Of a stretch of DNA of 64,000 nt, positions 54,101 to 62,503 are shown piece by piece (position 1 is the first letter of the stretch; each line of letters begins with the position of its first letter). The DNA is taken from assembly GCF_044763875.1 (NCBI RefSeq), contig NZ_JBIWGZ010000005.1:62001-126000 (forward strand), read 5' to 3'. Below the pieces are notes generated by a model, which did not search any database, had not been told where the DNA came from, and saw only the letters and a program-made list of their open reading frames with translations. Source of the DNA: Rummeliibacillus sp044763875 (GTDB lineage: Bacteria; Bacillota; Bacilli; Bacillales_A; Planococcaceae). Both the position numbers and the translations under genes were made by a program.

Positions 54101-54447
54101 TAATCTTGTAATTCTTTAATTTCCTTCGGCAAAATAACACCGCCACCACCGCCGAAAATACCGATATGTGGTGCCCCTTTTTTCTTTAGAAGATCGTGCA
54201 TATATTTAAAGTATTCAATATGACCACCTTGATAGGAAGAAATAGCAATACCTTGTGCATCTTCTTGAATAGCAGCGTTTACAACTTCCTCTACAGCACG
54301 ATTGTGACCTAGATGGATTACCTCAACACCGCTTGCTTGTAAAATACGACGCATTATATTAATCGATGCATCATGACCATCAAAAAGGCTGGATGCAGTA
54401 ACAAAACGGACATGTTGCTGTGGTCTATAAATTTCTAGCTTTGTCAT
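51199..54447 (-). CDS. icmF: Fused isobutyryl-CoA mutase IcmF
   Basis: 1082 residues in the IcmF arrangement. The N-terminal B12-binding domain (about 10-145) has the base-off motif DGHDAS and a GGGG stretch; the MeaB-like GTPase chaperone domain has P-loop GITGTGGAGKSSLTDEL (about 200) and NKFE; the large mutase domain (about 560-1080) has GVFPFKRQGEDPKRQFAGEGTPERTNRR, SVSMTINGPAPIILAMFMN and ETSLTDP-like equivalents. It interconverts isobutyryl- and n-butyryl-CoA with adenosylcobalamin (a pivalyl/isovaleryl activity is known for relatives). It is the last gene of the acyl-CoA cluster, after a TetR regulator, and links to the corrinoid genes at the right edge. Confidence 0.93.
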   Translation of the reverse strand: MTKLEIYRPQQHVRFVTASSLFDGHDASINIMRRILQASGVEVIHLGHNRAVEEVVNAAIQEDAQGIAISSYQGGHIEYFKYMHDLLKKKGAPHIGIFGGGGGVILPKEIKELQDYGVKNLFSPEDGLTLGLQGMINKMIEKSDFSTVKDDLIDKLQQLNTEKPELLAQLITAVEEGKQVEIDGLLKTARELSKKTPVLGITGTGGAGKSSLTDELIRRFLHEFPEKKIAIISIDPTKQKTGGALLGDRIRMNAIFNNRVYMRSLATRNSHTELSGALGDVLEIVKVAGFDLIVVETSGIGQGDAAITSVSDLSMYVMTSEFGAPTQLEKIDMIDFADLIVINKFERKGSEDALRQVQKQYQRSHELWHQDLDTMPVFGTIASQFNDKGTNSLFAALIKTINEKCDYDWQTSYEQFVKTQKQNVIIPNERRYYLREISETVRGYHKKSDQQVELARKLFQLEGSLKLVQEKSPEDALVQSLQQLIDGVKDQLTKQSKQILENWQTLKESYSGDELITKVRDKEIRTLLTTTSLSGLKIPKVVLPKFVDYGEILRWVYAENVPGSFPYTAGVFPFKRQGEDPKRQFAGEGTPERTNRRFHYLSKDDDAKRLSTAFDSVTLYGEDPDERPDIYGKVGESGVSICTLEDMKKLYAGFDLCAASTSVSMTINGPAPIILAMFMNTAIDQQVQLREQELGRNLTIEEFTETRSQTLNVVRGTVQADILKEDQGQNTCIFSTEFALRMMGDIQQYFIDEKVRNYYSVSISGYHIAEAGANPISQLAFTLANGFTYVEYYLSRGMNIDDFAPNLSFFFSNGLDPEYSVIGRVARRIWAVAMRDLYGANDRSQKLKYHIQTSGRSLHAQEIDFNDIRTTLQALMALHDNCNSLHTNAYDEAITTPTEESVRRAMAIQMIITKEHGLTKNENPLQGSFIIEELTELVEKAVLAEFDRMNDRGGVLGAMETQYQRGKIQEESMYYESLKHSGELPIIGVNTYLNPNPPSEEAINSMEIARASKEEKDAQIQNLRNFQQQHGGEAAIALQSLRETAKQGGNIFEELMQTVKVASLGQITNALYEVGGQYRRNM

Positions 54448-54559
54448 ATTAAATTCCCCCTTATTTCAAATGAACAATTTCTCCACAGATAGAAAATGCA
54501 AGTAAAGAAAACAACAAGCATCCCCTGTTTGTGTTTTTCTCCCTCGCATCCCTAACCCT

Positions 54560-55186
54560 CTATACTTGAATACCGTTTACTAGTATTTTTGTCTGCATTT
54601 TAATATAGTCTTCTATTTTAAAATCCTTGCGCCATGCCCATCGACGGAAGGACCATGCCTGACCTTGAAGTACGATTTGGTGTGCAAGAAGTTTAATTTC
54701 TTTTTTAGGCATCTCTAGCTCTCCTGATTTCACACAACCTGCTAATAGATTTTCAAAAAGTCCAACCATCTCAATTTCTTTAGATAATACATATTCAAGA
54801 GCATCTTTTGGTAATGATTTCGATTCTTGATACATGACAAGCATTTCGTCTTGCATATCATCTACAAGTAAATAATATTGATTAATAGCCGATATTAAAC
54901 CTTCCACAGTAGCCTCATGTTGTTGGATAGGTTCTAATCTTTTTCGAACTTCTAGATAAATGTTATTACAAACGAGATAGAGTATATCTTCTTTCGTGCG
55001 AATGTATTCATAGAGTGTACCTATACTGAAGCCTGCTTCTTTTGCGATTTCCCTTGTCGTCGTTCGATGAAAGCCTTTTTCCTTAAAGAGACGAACTGCA
55101 GCTTGAATCATTTCCGTTCTTCTCTTTTCTATTAGGCTTTCATCTTTGATAGATGTTTGAATCTGTCTTTTACTTTCTTTTGCCAT
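54560..55186 (-). CDS. TetR/AcrR-family transcriptional regulator
   Basis: 208 residues. The N-terminal helix-turn-helix is MIQAAVRLFKEKGFHRTTTREIAKEAGFSIGTLYEYIRTKEDILYLV (about 26-70); the C-terminal ligand domain is all-helical. Such regulators in this neighbourhood usually bind acyl-CoA and repress beta-oxidation genes. The ATG starts three bases after the acyl-CoA dehydrogenase stop and has no ribosome binding site of its own, so it is probably translated by reinitiation. Possible operators: 59941-59958 and 62300-62317. Confidence 0.88.
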   Translation of the reverse strand: MAKESKRQIQTSIKDESLIEKRRTEMIQAAVRLFKEKGFHRTTTREIAKEAGFSIGTLYEYIRTKEDILYLVCNNIYLEVRKRLEPIQQHEATVEGLISAINQYYLLVDDMQDEMLVMYQESKSLPKDALEYVLSKEIEMVGLFENLLAGCVKSGELEMPKKEIKLLAHQIVLQGQAWSFRRWAWRKDFKIEDYIKMQTKILVNGIQV

Positions 55187-55189
55187 ATA

Positions 55190-56326
55190 TTATTTTAAAA
55201 GCATACGAGAGATCACGAGACGTTGAATTTCTTGCGTACCCTCGTAAATTTGAGTAATTTTCGCATCACGCATGAAGCGTTCTACTGGATATTCTTTCGT
55301 ATAACCGTAACCACCAAAGACTTGAACTGCTTCAGTTGTCACTTTCATTGCTGTATCACCAGCCATTAATTTCGCCATTGCTGATTGCTTACCGTATGGT
55401 AGATTATTTGATTCTAACCATGCAGCTTGGTAAGTTAATAATCTTGAAGCTTCTGTAGCAGTTGCCATATCAGCTAATTTAAATGACACCCCTTGGTTTG
55501 CAGAAATAGGTTTGCCAAATTGTACGCGTTCTTTTGAGTAAGCGACTGCAGCGTCTAATGCACCTTGTGCGATTCCAACTGCTTGAGCAGCAATACCGTT
55601 GCGACCTCCATCTAATGTTTTCATCGCAATCTTGAAACCGTCCCCTTCTGCACCAAGTAAATTTTCCTTTGGTACACGGCAGTTATCAAAAATGATTTCT
55701 GTAGTAGGTGATGAACGAATACCCATTTTCTTTTCTTTTTTCCCTACTGAGAAACCCTCAAAATCTGCTTCTACGATAAATGCTGAAGTACCATTTCTAT
55801 CTTCAGGATCTGTTACCGCAAAAACGACGTAAATATCTGCAATCCCACCGTTTGTGATAAAGATTTTAGAACCATTTAAAACGTAATGATCCCCATCTAG
55901 TTTTGCTGTTGTTTTCATACCGCCAGCATCTGAACCTGAGCCTGGTTCTGTTAAACCATAAGCACCGATTTTCTTCCCTTCAGCCATTGGACGTAAATAT
56001 TTTTGTTTTTGCTCTTCCGTACCAAATTTGTAAACTGGCCATCCCGCAAGTGAAGTATGTGCTGAAAGTGTTACACCGGTAGATGCACATACGCGAGATA
56101 ATTCTTCAACTGCAATAACGTAGGCTAAATAATCTGAGCCGATACCGCCGTACTCTTCTGGCCAAGGAATCCCTGTTAAGCCTAGCTCAGCCATTTGGTC
56201 GAAAATAGCACGATCAAATGTTTCATTTTCATCACGTTCTGCAGCAGTAGGTGCTACTTCGTTTTCCGCAAAATCTCTTACCATTTTTCGAATCATTTCA
56301 TGTTCTTCAGATAGTGTAAAATTCAT
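55190..56326 (-). CDS. Acyl-CoA dehydrogenase (copy B)
   Basis: 378 residues, FAD-dependent. Motifs IGAYGLTEPGSGSDAGGMKTTA, YVLNGSKIFITNGG, and the catalytic Glu in ITQIYEGTQEIQRLVISR. It resembles short/branched-chain enzymes such as AcdA and butyryl-CoA dehydrogenases; the exact substrate is unknown. GGGGAAA precedes the ATG. It lies between its paralog and the TetR gene, sharing roughly half its sequence with the paralog by eye. Confidence 0.92.
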   Translation of the reverse strand: MNFTLSEEHEMIRKMVRDFAENEVAPTAAERDENETFDRAIFDQMAELGLTGIPWPEEYGGIGSDYLAYVIAVEELSRVCASTGVTLSAHTSLAGWPVYKFGTEEQKQKYLRPMAEGKKIGAYGLTEPGSGSDAGGMKTTAKLDGDHYVLNGSKIFITNGGIADIYVVFAVTDPEDRNGTSAFIVEADFEGFSVGKKEKKMGIRSSPTTEIIFDNCRVPKENLLGAEGDGFKIAMKTLDGGRNGIAAQAVGIAQGALDAAVAYSKERVQFGKPISANQGVSFKLADMATATEASRLLTYQAAWLESNNLPYGKQSAMAKLMAGDTAMKVTTEAVQVFGGYGYTKEYPVERFMRDAKITQIYEGTQEIQRLVISRMLLK

Positions 56327-56582
56327 CCCGTATTTCCCCTTTGTATTTTAAATTTATATATACTGTCACTTTTTTCTTATGCATGTTATTGCCCAATTTT
56401 TTATCCAAAGCGCCAGTACGCTGAGCGCACAAACTGCAGTCAACTCTGTTGTCTCACAAGGCTCGGTACTCTTGACGCTTCACTTTCATCCCATAGCAAA
56501 ACTTTCTCGCCCTTTATGTAAGACATTTTGGAACAATCAATATTCTTTTCAAATATCAACAAGCAAATGTATTAGTGCATTC

Positions 56583-57713
56583 TTATAAACATCTCGAAAT
56601 GACCATTCTCTGAATCTCACTTGTTCCCTCGTAGATTTCTGTTACTTTCGCATCGCGGAAGTAGCGTTCTACTGGATAATCCTCGGTATACCCATAGCCT
56701 CCAAAAATTTGGATGGCTTCCGTAGTTACATCAACAGCTGTTTTGGAAGCAAAAAGTTTAGCCATTGATGCTTCCTTTCGGCAAGGTTTCCCCATTGCCC
56801 GTAAGTTTGCTGCATTGTAGACAAGCAATTTAGCTGCTTCAATTGCTGTTGCCATATCTGCTAGCTTAAATGAAACTCCTTGATTTGCTGCAATTGGTTT
56901 GCCAAATTGTTTACGTTCAGCTGCATATCTTGTCGCTTCTTCTAAAGCTGCTTCTGCAATCCCCAAGCTTTGCGCAGCAATACCGATGCGTCCGACATCT
57001 AAATTTGCCATTGCAATTTTAAAGCCGTCCCCTTCTGCACCGAGTAAATTGTGAGCTGGGACCTTCATTTGATCGAATGTAAGCTGTACCGTTCTCGAGC
57101 CATGTAGTCCCATTTTCTTTTCATCTTTGCCAACGATTAAACCTGGAGTATCCTTTTCAACGATAAATGCTGAGATTCCTCTTACACCTTTTGACGGATT
57201 AGTAGAGGCAAAGACAATATACACATCCGCCTCTCCACCATTGGTAATAAAAACTTTAGAACCATTCAGTTCGTAATCATCTCCAGCTTTTACTGCTCTC
57301 GTTTTCAAAGACCCCGCGTCAGATCCTGACGATGGTTCTGTTAAGCAAAATGCACCTAAGTATTCTCCAGAGGCAAGTTTTGGAACGTAACGCTTTTTTT
57401 GTTCTTCATTGCCAAAATAGAGTATAGGATTTGTTCCGACCGATGTATGCACAGACAAAATCACCCCGATGACTGCACTTACCTTTGATAATTCGTTAAT
57501 GGCAATAATATAGGATGTGAAATCCATTTCTGAACCGCCATATTTTGCTGGTGCTGTTATACCCATAAGTCCTAGCTCTCCCATTTTGGCTAGAATATCA
57601 CGTGGAAAACCCCCATTTTCCATATAACTGACTTGCGGTGCAATAACATCCTTCGCAAAATCCCGAACCATATTGCGCATCATCAATTGTTCTTCCGTGA
57701 ACTGTAAATTCAT
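56583..57713 (-). CDS. Acyl-CoA dehydrogenase (copy A)
   Basis: 376 residues. Motifs LGAFCLTEPSSGSDAGSLKTRA, YELNGSKVFITNGG, GLHGSRTVQLTF and VTEIYEGTSEIQRMVISR with the catalytic Glu. Paralog of the downstream gene; two adjacent dehydrogenases suggest different chain-length or branched specificity. Downstream of mmgB by 91 bases; a 256-base gap separates it from copy B, within which I see only AT-rich DNA and no clear terminator. Confidence 0.92.
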   Translation of the reverse strand: MNLQFTEEQLMMRNMVRDFAKDVIAPQVSYMENGGFPRDILAKMGELGLMGITAPAKYGGSEMDFTSYIIAINELSKVSAVIGVILSVHTSVGTNPILYFGNEEQKKRYVPKLASGEYLGAFCLTEPSSGSDAGSLKTRAVKAGDDYELNGSKVFITNGGEADVYIVFASTNPSKGVRGISAFIVEKDTPGLIVGKDEKKMGLHGSRTVQLTFDQMKVPAHNLLGAEGDGFKIAMANLDVGRIGIAAQSLGIAEAALEEATRYAAERKQFGKPIAANQGVSFKLADMATAIEAAKLLVYNAANLRAMGKPCRKEASMAKLFASKTAVDVTTEAIQIFGGYGYTEDYPVERYFRDAKVTEIYEGTSEIQRMVISRCL

Positions 57714-57728
57714 GATGAATCTCCCCTT

Positions 57729-57751
57729 TATCCCGCTTTAACGGGCATTAA
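57729..57751. repeat. Short repeat related to 27896-27918
   Basis: TATCCCGCTTTAACGGGCATTAA shares 19 of 23 bases with the start of the element after mnaA, including the palindromic core CCCG...CGGG/TGGG. Lies in the 91-base mmgB-acyl-CoA dehydrogenase gap. Confidence 0.5.
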
Positions 57752-57804
57752 GATCCCACTTCTTTGAATGAAGGTTCACTTTATTGCTATTTCAACTTCC
57801 GATT

Positions 57805-58656
57805 TTATTCGTAAGTATAGAAACCACGCCCAGTTTTCTTCCCTAGCCATCCAGCCTTGACGTATTTTCGTAATAACGGGCAAGGTCGATATTTACTATC
57901 ACCAAATCCTTCATACAATGTTTCCATAATATAAAGACATGTATCAAGGCCGATGAAATCCGCTAAAGTTAATGGCCCCATTGGATGGTTCATACCAAGT
58001 TTCATGACTTCATCAATTGCTTCTTTCGTTGCCACACCTTCATAAAGTGTATAAATTGCTTCGTTGATCATTGGCATTAACACACGATTTGCTACAAATC
58101 CAGGGAAATCATTTACTTCCACTGGTACCTTTTCGAGTTTTTCCGTTAGTTCTTCAATCATGTTGTACACTTCATCTGATGTAGCTAGACCTCGAATAAT
58201 CTCTACAAGTTTCATAACTGGTACTGGATTCATAAAATGCATACCAATTACTTGTTCTGGACGTTTTGTCACTGCTGCAATTTCTGTTATTGGTAGTGAC
58301 GAAGTGTTGGAAGCTAAAATTGCATGTTTTGGCGCAACTTCATCTAGCTGTTTAAAAATAGATTGCTTGATATCCATATTTTCAACAGCTGCTTCTATTA
58401 CTAAATCAACATCGTTTGCATCATTAATAGATAAAGATTTTGTGAATCTTTGCAAAATTTCATCTTTTTCGTCTTCCGTCATACGACCTTTTACAACGTT
58501 TCTAGAAAGGTTTTGGGAAATTGTTTGAATACCTCTTGCAAAAGATTCTTCACTAATGTCATTAAGTTTGACTTCTAATCCTGCTTGAGCACAAACTTGG
58601 GCGATCCCCGAACCCATTTGTCCTGCACCTATTACCATTACTTTTTGAATTGTCAT
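57805..58656 (-). CDS. mmgB: 3-hydroxybutyryl-CoA dehydrogenase
   Basis: 283 residues. N-terminal Rossmann motif VMVIGAGQMGSGIAQVCAQAG; NTSSLPITEIAA; the catalytic dyad His in IGMHFMNPVPVMKLVEII; VEVNDFPGFVANRVLMPMINEA and the C-terminal GLDTCLYIMETL region. It oxidises (S)-3-hydroxyacyl-CoA with NAD+. Its ATG overlaps the thiolase stop by four bases (ATGA), so the two are coupled. Confidence 0.95.
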   Translation of the reverse strand: MTIQKVMVIGAGQMGSGIAQVCAQAGLEVKLNDISEESFARGIQTISQNLSRNVVKGRMTEDEKDEILQRFTKSLSINDANDVDLVIEAAVENMDIKQSIFKQLDEVAPKHAILASNTSSLPITEIAAVTKRPEQVIGMHFMNPVPVMKLVEIIRGLATSDEVYNMIEELTEKLEKVPVEVNDFPGFVANRVLMPMINEAIYTLYEGVATKEAIDEVMKLGMNHPMGPLTLADFIGLDTCLYIMETLYEGFGDSKYRPCPLLRKYVKAGWLGKKTGRGFYTYE

Positions 58657-59861
58657 TTCTCCACTCCCTTTTGTGTTGGGACTTCAATCATGATGGCATC
58701 CCCTTGACCACCACCAGAACAAATAGCTGCAATTCCTAGTCCCCCACCACGACGTTTTAACTCATATGCAAGAGTTAAAATTATTCTTGCTCCTGATGCG
58801 CCTATTGGATGACCTAATGCTACAGCTCCCCCATTGACGTTGACTTTTCCAGCGTCAAGTTCAGCAATTTTACTACTTGCAAGTGCAACTGCTGCAAAGG
58901 CTTCATTGATTTCAAACAAATCAATATCCTCTAATTTCTTACCTGTCTTATCTAAAATTTTGTTGATTACGAGACCTGGTGTTTGTGGAAAATCTTTCGG
59001 TTCTACACCAACTTCAGCATGACCAACAATGTAAGCAAGCGGTGACAACTGATTTTCTTCCGCATATTCCTCACTTGTTACAACAACTGCACATGCACCA
59101 TCATTCACCCCAGGAGCATTACCAGCTGTAATCGTACCATCCTTACTAAAAGCCGATTTCAATTTCGTAAGAATTTCTAGCGACGTGTCTTTACGCGGTG
59201 CTTCATCAGTATCAACTATAAGGTCATCACCTTTTCTTTGAGAAATTGACACTGCTACAATTTCTTCAGCGAATTTCCCCTCTTCAATTGCACGCGTTGC
59301 TCTTTGGTGACTTCGTAATGCCCATTCATCTTGCGTTTCTCTAGTCAGTTCGAATTTCTCTGCTGTCTCGTCTCCATATGTGCCCATATGTACGCGCTGT
59401 GGATGAAACGAACATGAAAGACCGTCATAAATCATACCATCAACTAGTGTTGCGTCTCCCATTCGCAAACCAAATCGACCCTTTGGTAAATAGTACGGTG
59501 CATTAGACATGGACTCCATCCCACCAGCCACAATTACTCTTTCCTCACCAAGTCTGATTAGTTGGTCTGCTAGAGTTACACTTCGCAAACCTGAAGCACA
59601 GACTTTGTTGATAGTTTCTGTTTTTACAGAGTATGGAATTCCTGCTTTTGAAGCTGCTTGACGCGAAGGAATTTGCCCTTGCCCTGCTTGTAAAACTGTT
59701 CCCATAATGACTTCATCTACTTGCGTCTCTCCTATATTGGATCGCTTTAACGCTTCTTTTATTGCTACACCACCTAAGTCACTGGCATTTAAAGGACTAA
59801 GTTTTCCGCCAAGTTTTCCGAAGGCTGTTCGTGCTCCATCAATAATTACCGCTTTTTGCAA
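58653..59861 (-). CDS. mmgA: Acetyl-CoA C-acetyltransferase (thiolase)
   Basis: 402 residues from the TTG at 59861, eight bases after AAGGGG; the GTG at 59870 overlaps that site. Catalytic Cys in INKVCASGLRSVTLAD (about 90), NGGAVALGHPIGASGARI with the His, and CSGGGQGDAI with the second Cys are intact. It cleaves or forms acetoacetyl-CoA. First gene of the cluster; a FadR-like palindrome lies about 80 bases upstream. Confidence 0.95.
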   Translation of the reverse strand: MQKAVIIDGARTAFGKLGGKLSPLNASDLGGVAIKEALKRSNIGETQVDEVIMGTVLQAGQGQIPSRQAASKAGIPYSVKTETINKVCASGLRSVTLADQLIRLGEERVIVAGGMESMSNAPYYLPKGRFGLRMGDATLVDGMIYDGLSCSFHPQRVHMGTYGDETAEKFELTRETQDEWALRSHQRATRAIEEGKFAEEIVAVSISQRKGDDLIVDTDEAPRKDTSLEILTKLKSAFSKDGTITAGNAPGVNDGACAVVVTSEEYAEENQLSPLAYIVGHAEVGVEPKDFPQTPGLVINKILDKTGKKLEDIDLFEINEAFAAVALASSKIAELDAGKVNVNGGAVALGHPIGASGARIILTLAYELKRRGGGLGIAAICSGGGQGDAIMIEVPTQKGVEK

Positions 59862-59940
59862 GTTTGACACCCCTTTTAAATTGTCATTGGATACGCTTAC
59901 ACAGACTGAATAATTAAAACGAGTGCTCGAAATTCCAGAT

Positions 59941-59958
59941 TGACTGAACGCTCGCTCA
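59941..59958. promoter_or_regulatory. FadR-like operator before mmgA
   Basis: TGACTGAACGCTCGCTCA, an imperfect palindrome inside ATTGA...TCAAT (59939-59960). It matches about 11 of 16 fixed positions of the B. subtilis FadR box TGAATGANTANTCATTCA. Lies about 80 bases before the mmgA start. Confidence 0.45.
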
Positions 59959-59970
59959 ATAAAATTTTAG

Positions 59971-60002
59971 AAAAAAAGAGAGGGCACTTGCTCTCTCTTT
60001 TT
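59971..60002 (-). terminator. fadF terminator
   Basis: Minus strand AAAAAGAGAG...CTCTCTTTTTTT hairpin (about 10 bp) followed by T-rich sequence, about 62 bases after the fadF stop and before mmgA. Confidence 0.8.
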
Positions 60003-60063
60003 CACTTGTAAATATTGTATAAAAATTTTGACTTTTATGCAATATGTTATTTTCTTCTGCTTA

Positions 60064-62208
60064 TTACACTGTTTCTTCTAAAGGCTCTGTAGGAATTTGA
60101 ACTTCACCACACACTGATTTTTCTAGTAACTCAGCAATATCGTATGTGTCTATTTGTTCTTCTACCTCTTTTGCCTTTGTGCCATCTGATAACATCGTTA
60201 AGCAATAAGGACAGCCGGAAGAAATAATTGTAGGATTTACTGCCAATGCTTGTTCTGTACGTGCTACATTAATTCGGTTACCCACATGTTCTTCCATCCA
60301 CATTAGCCCACCACCTGCACCACAACACATAGCTGTTTCACGATTGCGTTCCATTTCCACTAGTTTGACACCAGGAATCGATTTTAAAATTTCACGTGGT
60401 GCATCATACACATCGTTGTAACGACCTAAGTAACAAGAATCATGGAACGTAATGGTTTCATTCACTTCATACTGTGGTTTTAGTCGACCTTGTTGAACAA
60501 GCTCAAACAACAACTCTGTATGGTGATACACTTCTCCACTCCATCCAAAGTCACTATATTCATTCTTGAAAATATTATATGCATGTGGATCGATCGTTAC
60601 GATTTTCGTAATGCCTGCTTTTTCAAATTCTTTAATATTCGCTTCAGCAAGCTCTTGGAATAAAAACTCATTTCCTAAACGTCGTGGTGTATCACCAGAG
60701 TTCTTTTCTTTATTTCCTAAAATTGCAAATTTTACGCCTGCTTCGTTCATCAAGTGAGCAAATGCTAAGGCAATTTTTTGTGAACGGTTATCGAAAGAGC
60801 CCATAGAACCTACCCAGAATAGGTACTCGATTTCTTCACCTGCTTTTGAAGCTTCTTTTATTGTTGGAATATGCACGTCTGGACGAGCATCTCTCCAATT
60901 TTCTTTTTCTTTACGGTTGATCCCCCAAGGATTTCCTTGGCGTTCGATATTCGTCATTGCACGCTGAGCATCAGGATTTACACGTCCTTCTGTCATTGTT
61001 AAATAACGACGAAGATCAATGATTTTCTCAACATGCTCATTCATAACTGGACATTGATCCTCACAGTTACGACAAGTAGTACATGCCCAAATCTCTTCTT
61101 CAGTGATAACATCACCAATTAATGATGGACTGTAGACATCTTCAATCGTTACACCTTCTGCACCTGCAGCAATAGCAAGCTGATTCCCTTGTGTATTTTT
61201 GAAGAACATCTTTGGTACCCATGGTTGTTGATGTGTTTGTACAGCACCAGTAAATGTTAGATGGTCACGAAGTTTTGTCATTAAATCCATTGGTGAAAGC
61301 ATTTTGCCTGTCCCACTTGCAGGACACATATTCGTACAACGTCCACACTCTACGCAAGCATAGAGATCAATCAGTTGAAGTTGTGTGAAATCTTCTATTT
61401 TCCCGACACCAAAAGAAGGTACTTCCTCTGATTCTTCATCTTCGTTTTCTAATGCTTCAAAATCAATCGGCGTTAATTTGCCAACAGGTGTTAAACGATT
61501 AAAGTAAACGTTTACAGGACCTGCGATTAAATGTGCGTGTTTAGATTGTGGAACATACACTAAGAATGTTAAAAGAATTAGCAGATGAATCCACCACATG
61601 ATAAAGAACACAACTGTTGCAGCAACTGGTGGTAAGAATCCGAATACTGTGCCGATTAAAGAAGCAACAGGCTCTGACCATGTTGCTGCCTCTCCATGCC
61701 AAATCATTCCCATACCATTACCTACAAGCACAGAAACCATTAAACCACCGATAAAAATCAATACAAGCCCAGATTTTAATCCGCGTTTTAGTCGAACAAG
61801 CTTTTCAATATAACGACGGTAAAAAGCCCATACAACTGCAACCAAAATAACAAGTGACACTATTTCTTGGAAGAATGTAAAATACGGATAAACAGGTCCA
61901 AGTGGTAAATGTGATCCTGGGTTTAAGCCTTTCCAGATAAAATCAATAGCACCAAGTTGTACTAATATGAATCCATAGAAGAACATGACATGGATGGCAC
62001 CACTCTTTTTATCCTTCAATAATTTCTTTTGTCCAAAAACATACACCCAAATGTTTTGTAATCTTGCTTTGACATCATTATCAAATTCAACCTTTTTCCC
62101 CATTTTGATGAATTGATAGCGTGTCTTTACCAAGTACGCGAATAGCCCTAATCCATATGCGACTACAGCTAAAAATAAAATCCAGTTAATGATTAATAAT
62201 GGATTCAT
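60064..62208 (-). CDS. fadF: FadF-type membrane iron-sulfur oxidoreductase
   Basis: 714 residues. The N-terminal third has five to six membrane helices (about 5-25, 70-90, 105-127, 140-160, 185-210) with conserved His. A ferredoxin-like domain follows with CVECGRCTNMCPASG and CTTCRNCEDQCPVMNEH, two [4Fe-4S] sites, then two CCG domains, the second with CYLGRYNDVYD and AMCCGAGGG. It resembles HdrD/GlpC fusions and B. subtilis YwjF/FadF and probably takes electrons from acyl-CoA dehydrogenases (via ETF) to the quinone pool. AGGGGGGAAGG precedes the ATG. A FadR-like box is at 62300-62317. Confidence 0.93.
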   Translation of the reverse strand: MNPLLIINWILFLAVVAYGLGLFAYLVKTRYQFIKMGKKVEFDNDVKARLQNIWVYVFGQKKLLKDKKSGAIHVMFFYGFILVQLGAIDFIWKGLNPGSHLPLGPVYPYFTFFQEIVSLVILVAVVWAFYRRYIEKLVRLKRGLKSGLVLIFIGGLMVSVLVGNGMGMIWHGEAATWSEPVASLIGTVFGFLPPVAATVVFFIMWWIHLLILLTFLVYVPQSKHAHLIAGPVNVYFNRLTPVGKLTPIDFEALENEDEESEEVPSFGVGKIEDFTQLQLIDLYACVECGRCTNMCPASGTGKMLSPMDLMTKLRDHLTFTGAVQTHQQPWVPKMFFKNTQGNQLAIAAGAEGVTIEDVYSPSLIGDVITEEEIWACTTCRNCEDQCPVMNEHVEKIIDLRRYLTMTEGRVNPDAQRAMTNIERQGNPWGINRKEKENWRDARPDVHIPTIKEASKAGEEIEYLFWVGSMGSFDNRSQKIALAFAHLMNEAGVKFAILGNKEKNSGDTPRRLGNEFLFQELAEANIKEFEKAGITKIVTIDPHAYNIFKNEYSDFGWSGEVYHHTELLFELVQQGRLKPQYEVNETITFHDSCYLGRYNDVYDAPREILKSIPGVKLVEMERNRETAMCCGAGGGLMWMEEHVGNRINVARTEQALAVNPTIISSGCPYCLTMLSDGTKAKEVEEQIDTYDIAELLEKSVCGEVQIPTEPLEETV

Positions 62209-62299
62209 TTTCCTTCCCCCCTAAGTTGCTTCTTGTCTTACACTCTATCTACAAGATAGTAGATTTATGGAAAAATATTGTTAGAAATATTGTAAAATA

Positions 62300-62317
62300 T
62301 GAATGAGCATTCAGTCA
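62300..62317. promoter_or_regulatory. FadR-like operator before fadF
   Basis: TGAATGAGCATTCAGTCA matches the B. subtilis FadR box TGAATGANTANTCATTCA at 14 of 16 fixed positions. It lies about 90 bases before the fadF start. No sigma-A pair is unambiguous nearby. Confidence 0.6.
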
Positions 62318-62461
62318 ATCATATTTCAAAATACCTTGCAAATATTTCTCTAAAATTATTAAAATTTCTCCCTTAATTAATAATCTTGAAGTTAATTCAA
62401 TATTCTATCATATACAGATACAAATATACTATGATATTTTTTATAATAAAATTATAAAAAA

Positions 62462-62498
62462 ACATCAAAAAGTCTATTGTAAATAGATTTTTCGATGT
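62462..62498 (-). terminator. Terminator of the corrinoid gene group
   Basis: ACATCAAAAAGTCTATT / AATAGATTTTTCGATGT, 17-bp stem with two mismatches and a 3-base loop, followed on the minus strand by a run of seven T. It lies six bases after the 62504 gene. Confidence 0.9.
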
Positions 62499-62503
62499 TT
62501 TGA

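Noticed and set aside
53420..54103. 227-codon plus-strand frame
   Set aside because: Lies entirely antisense to the well-supported icmF, with Ser/Pro/Ile-rich composition typical of a shadow frame and no ribosome binding site.
62209..62503. Possible cobalamin riboswitch near the corrinoid genes
   Set aside because: No B12-box-like or junction sequence is seen here, and this DNA is downstream of those genes. Any riboswitch would lie beyond the right edge.
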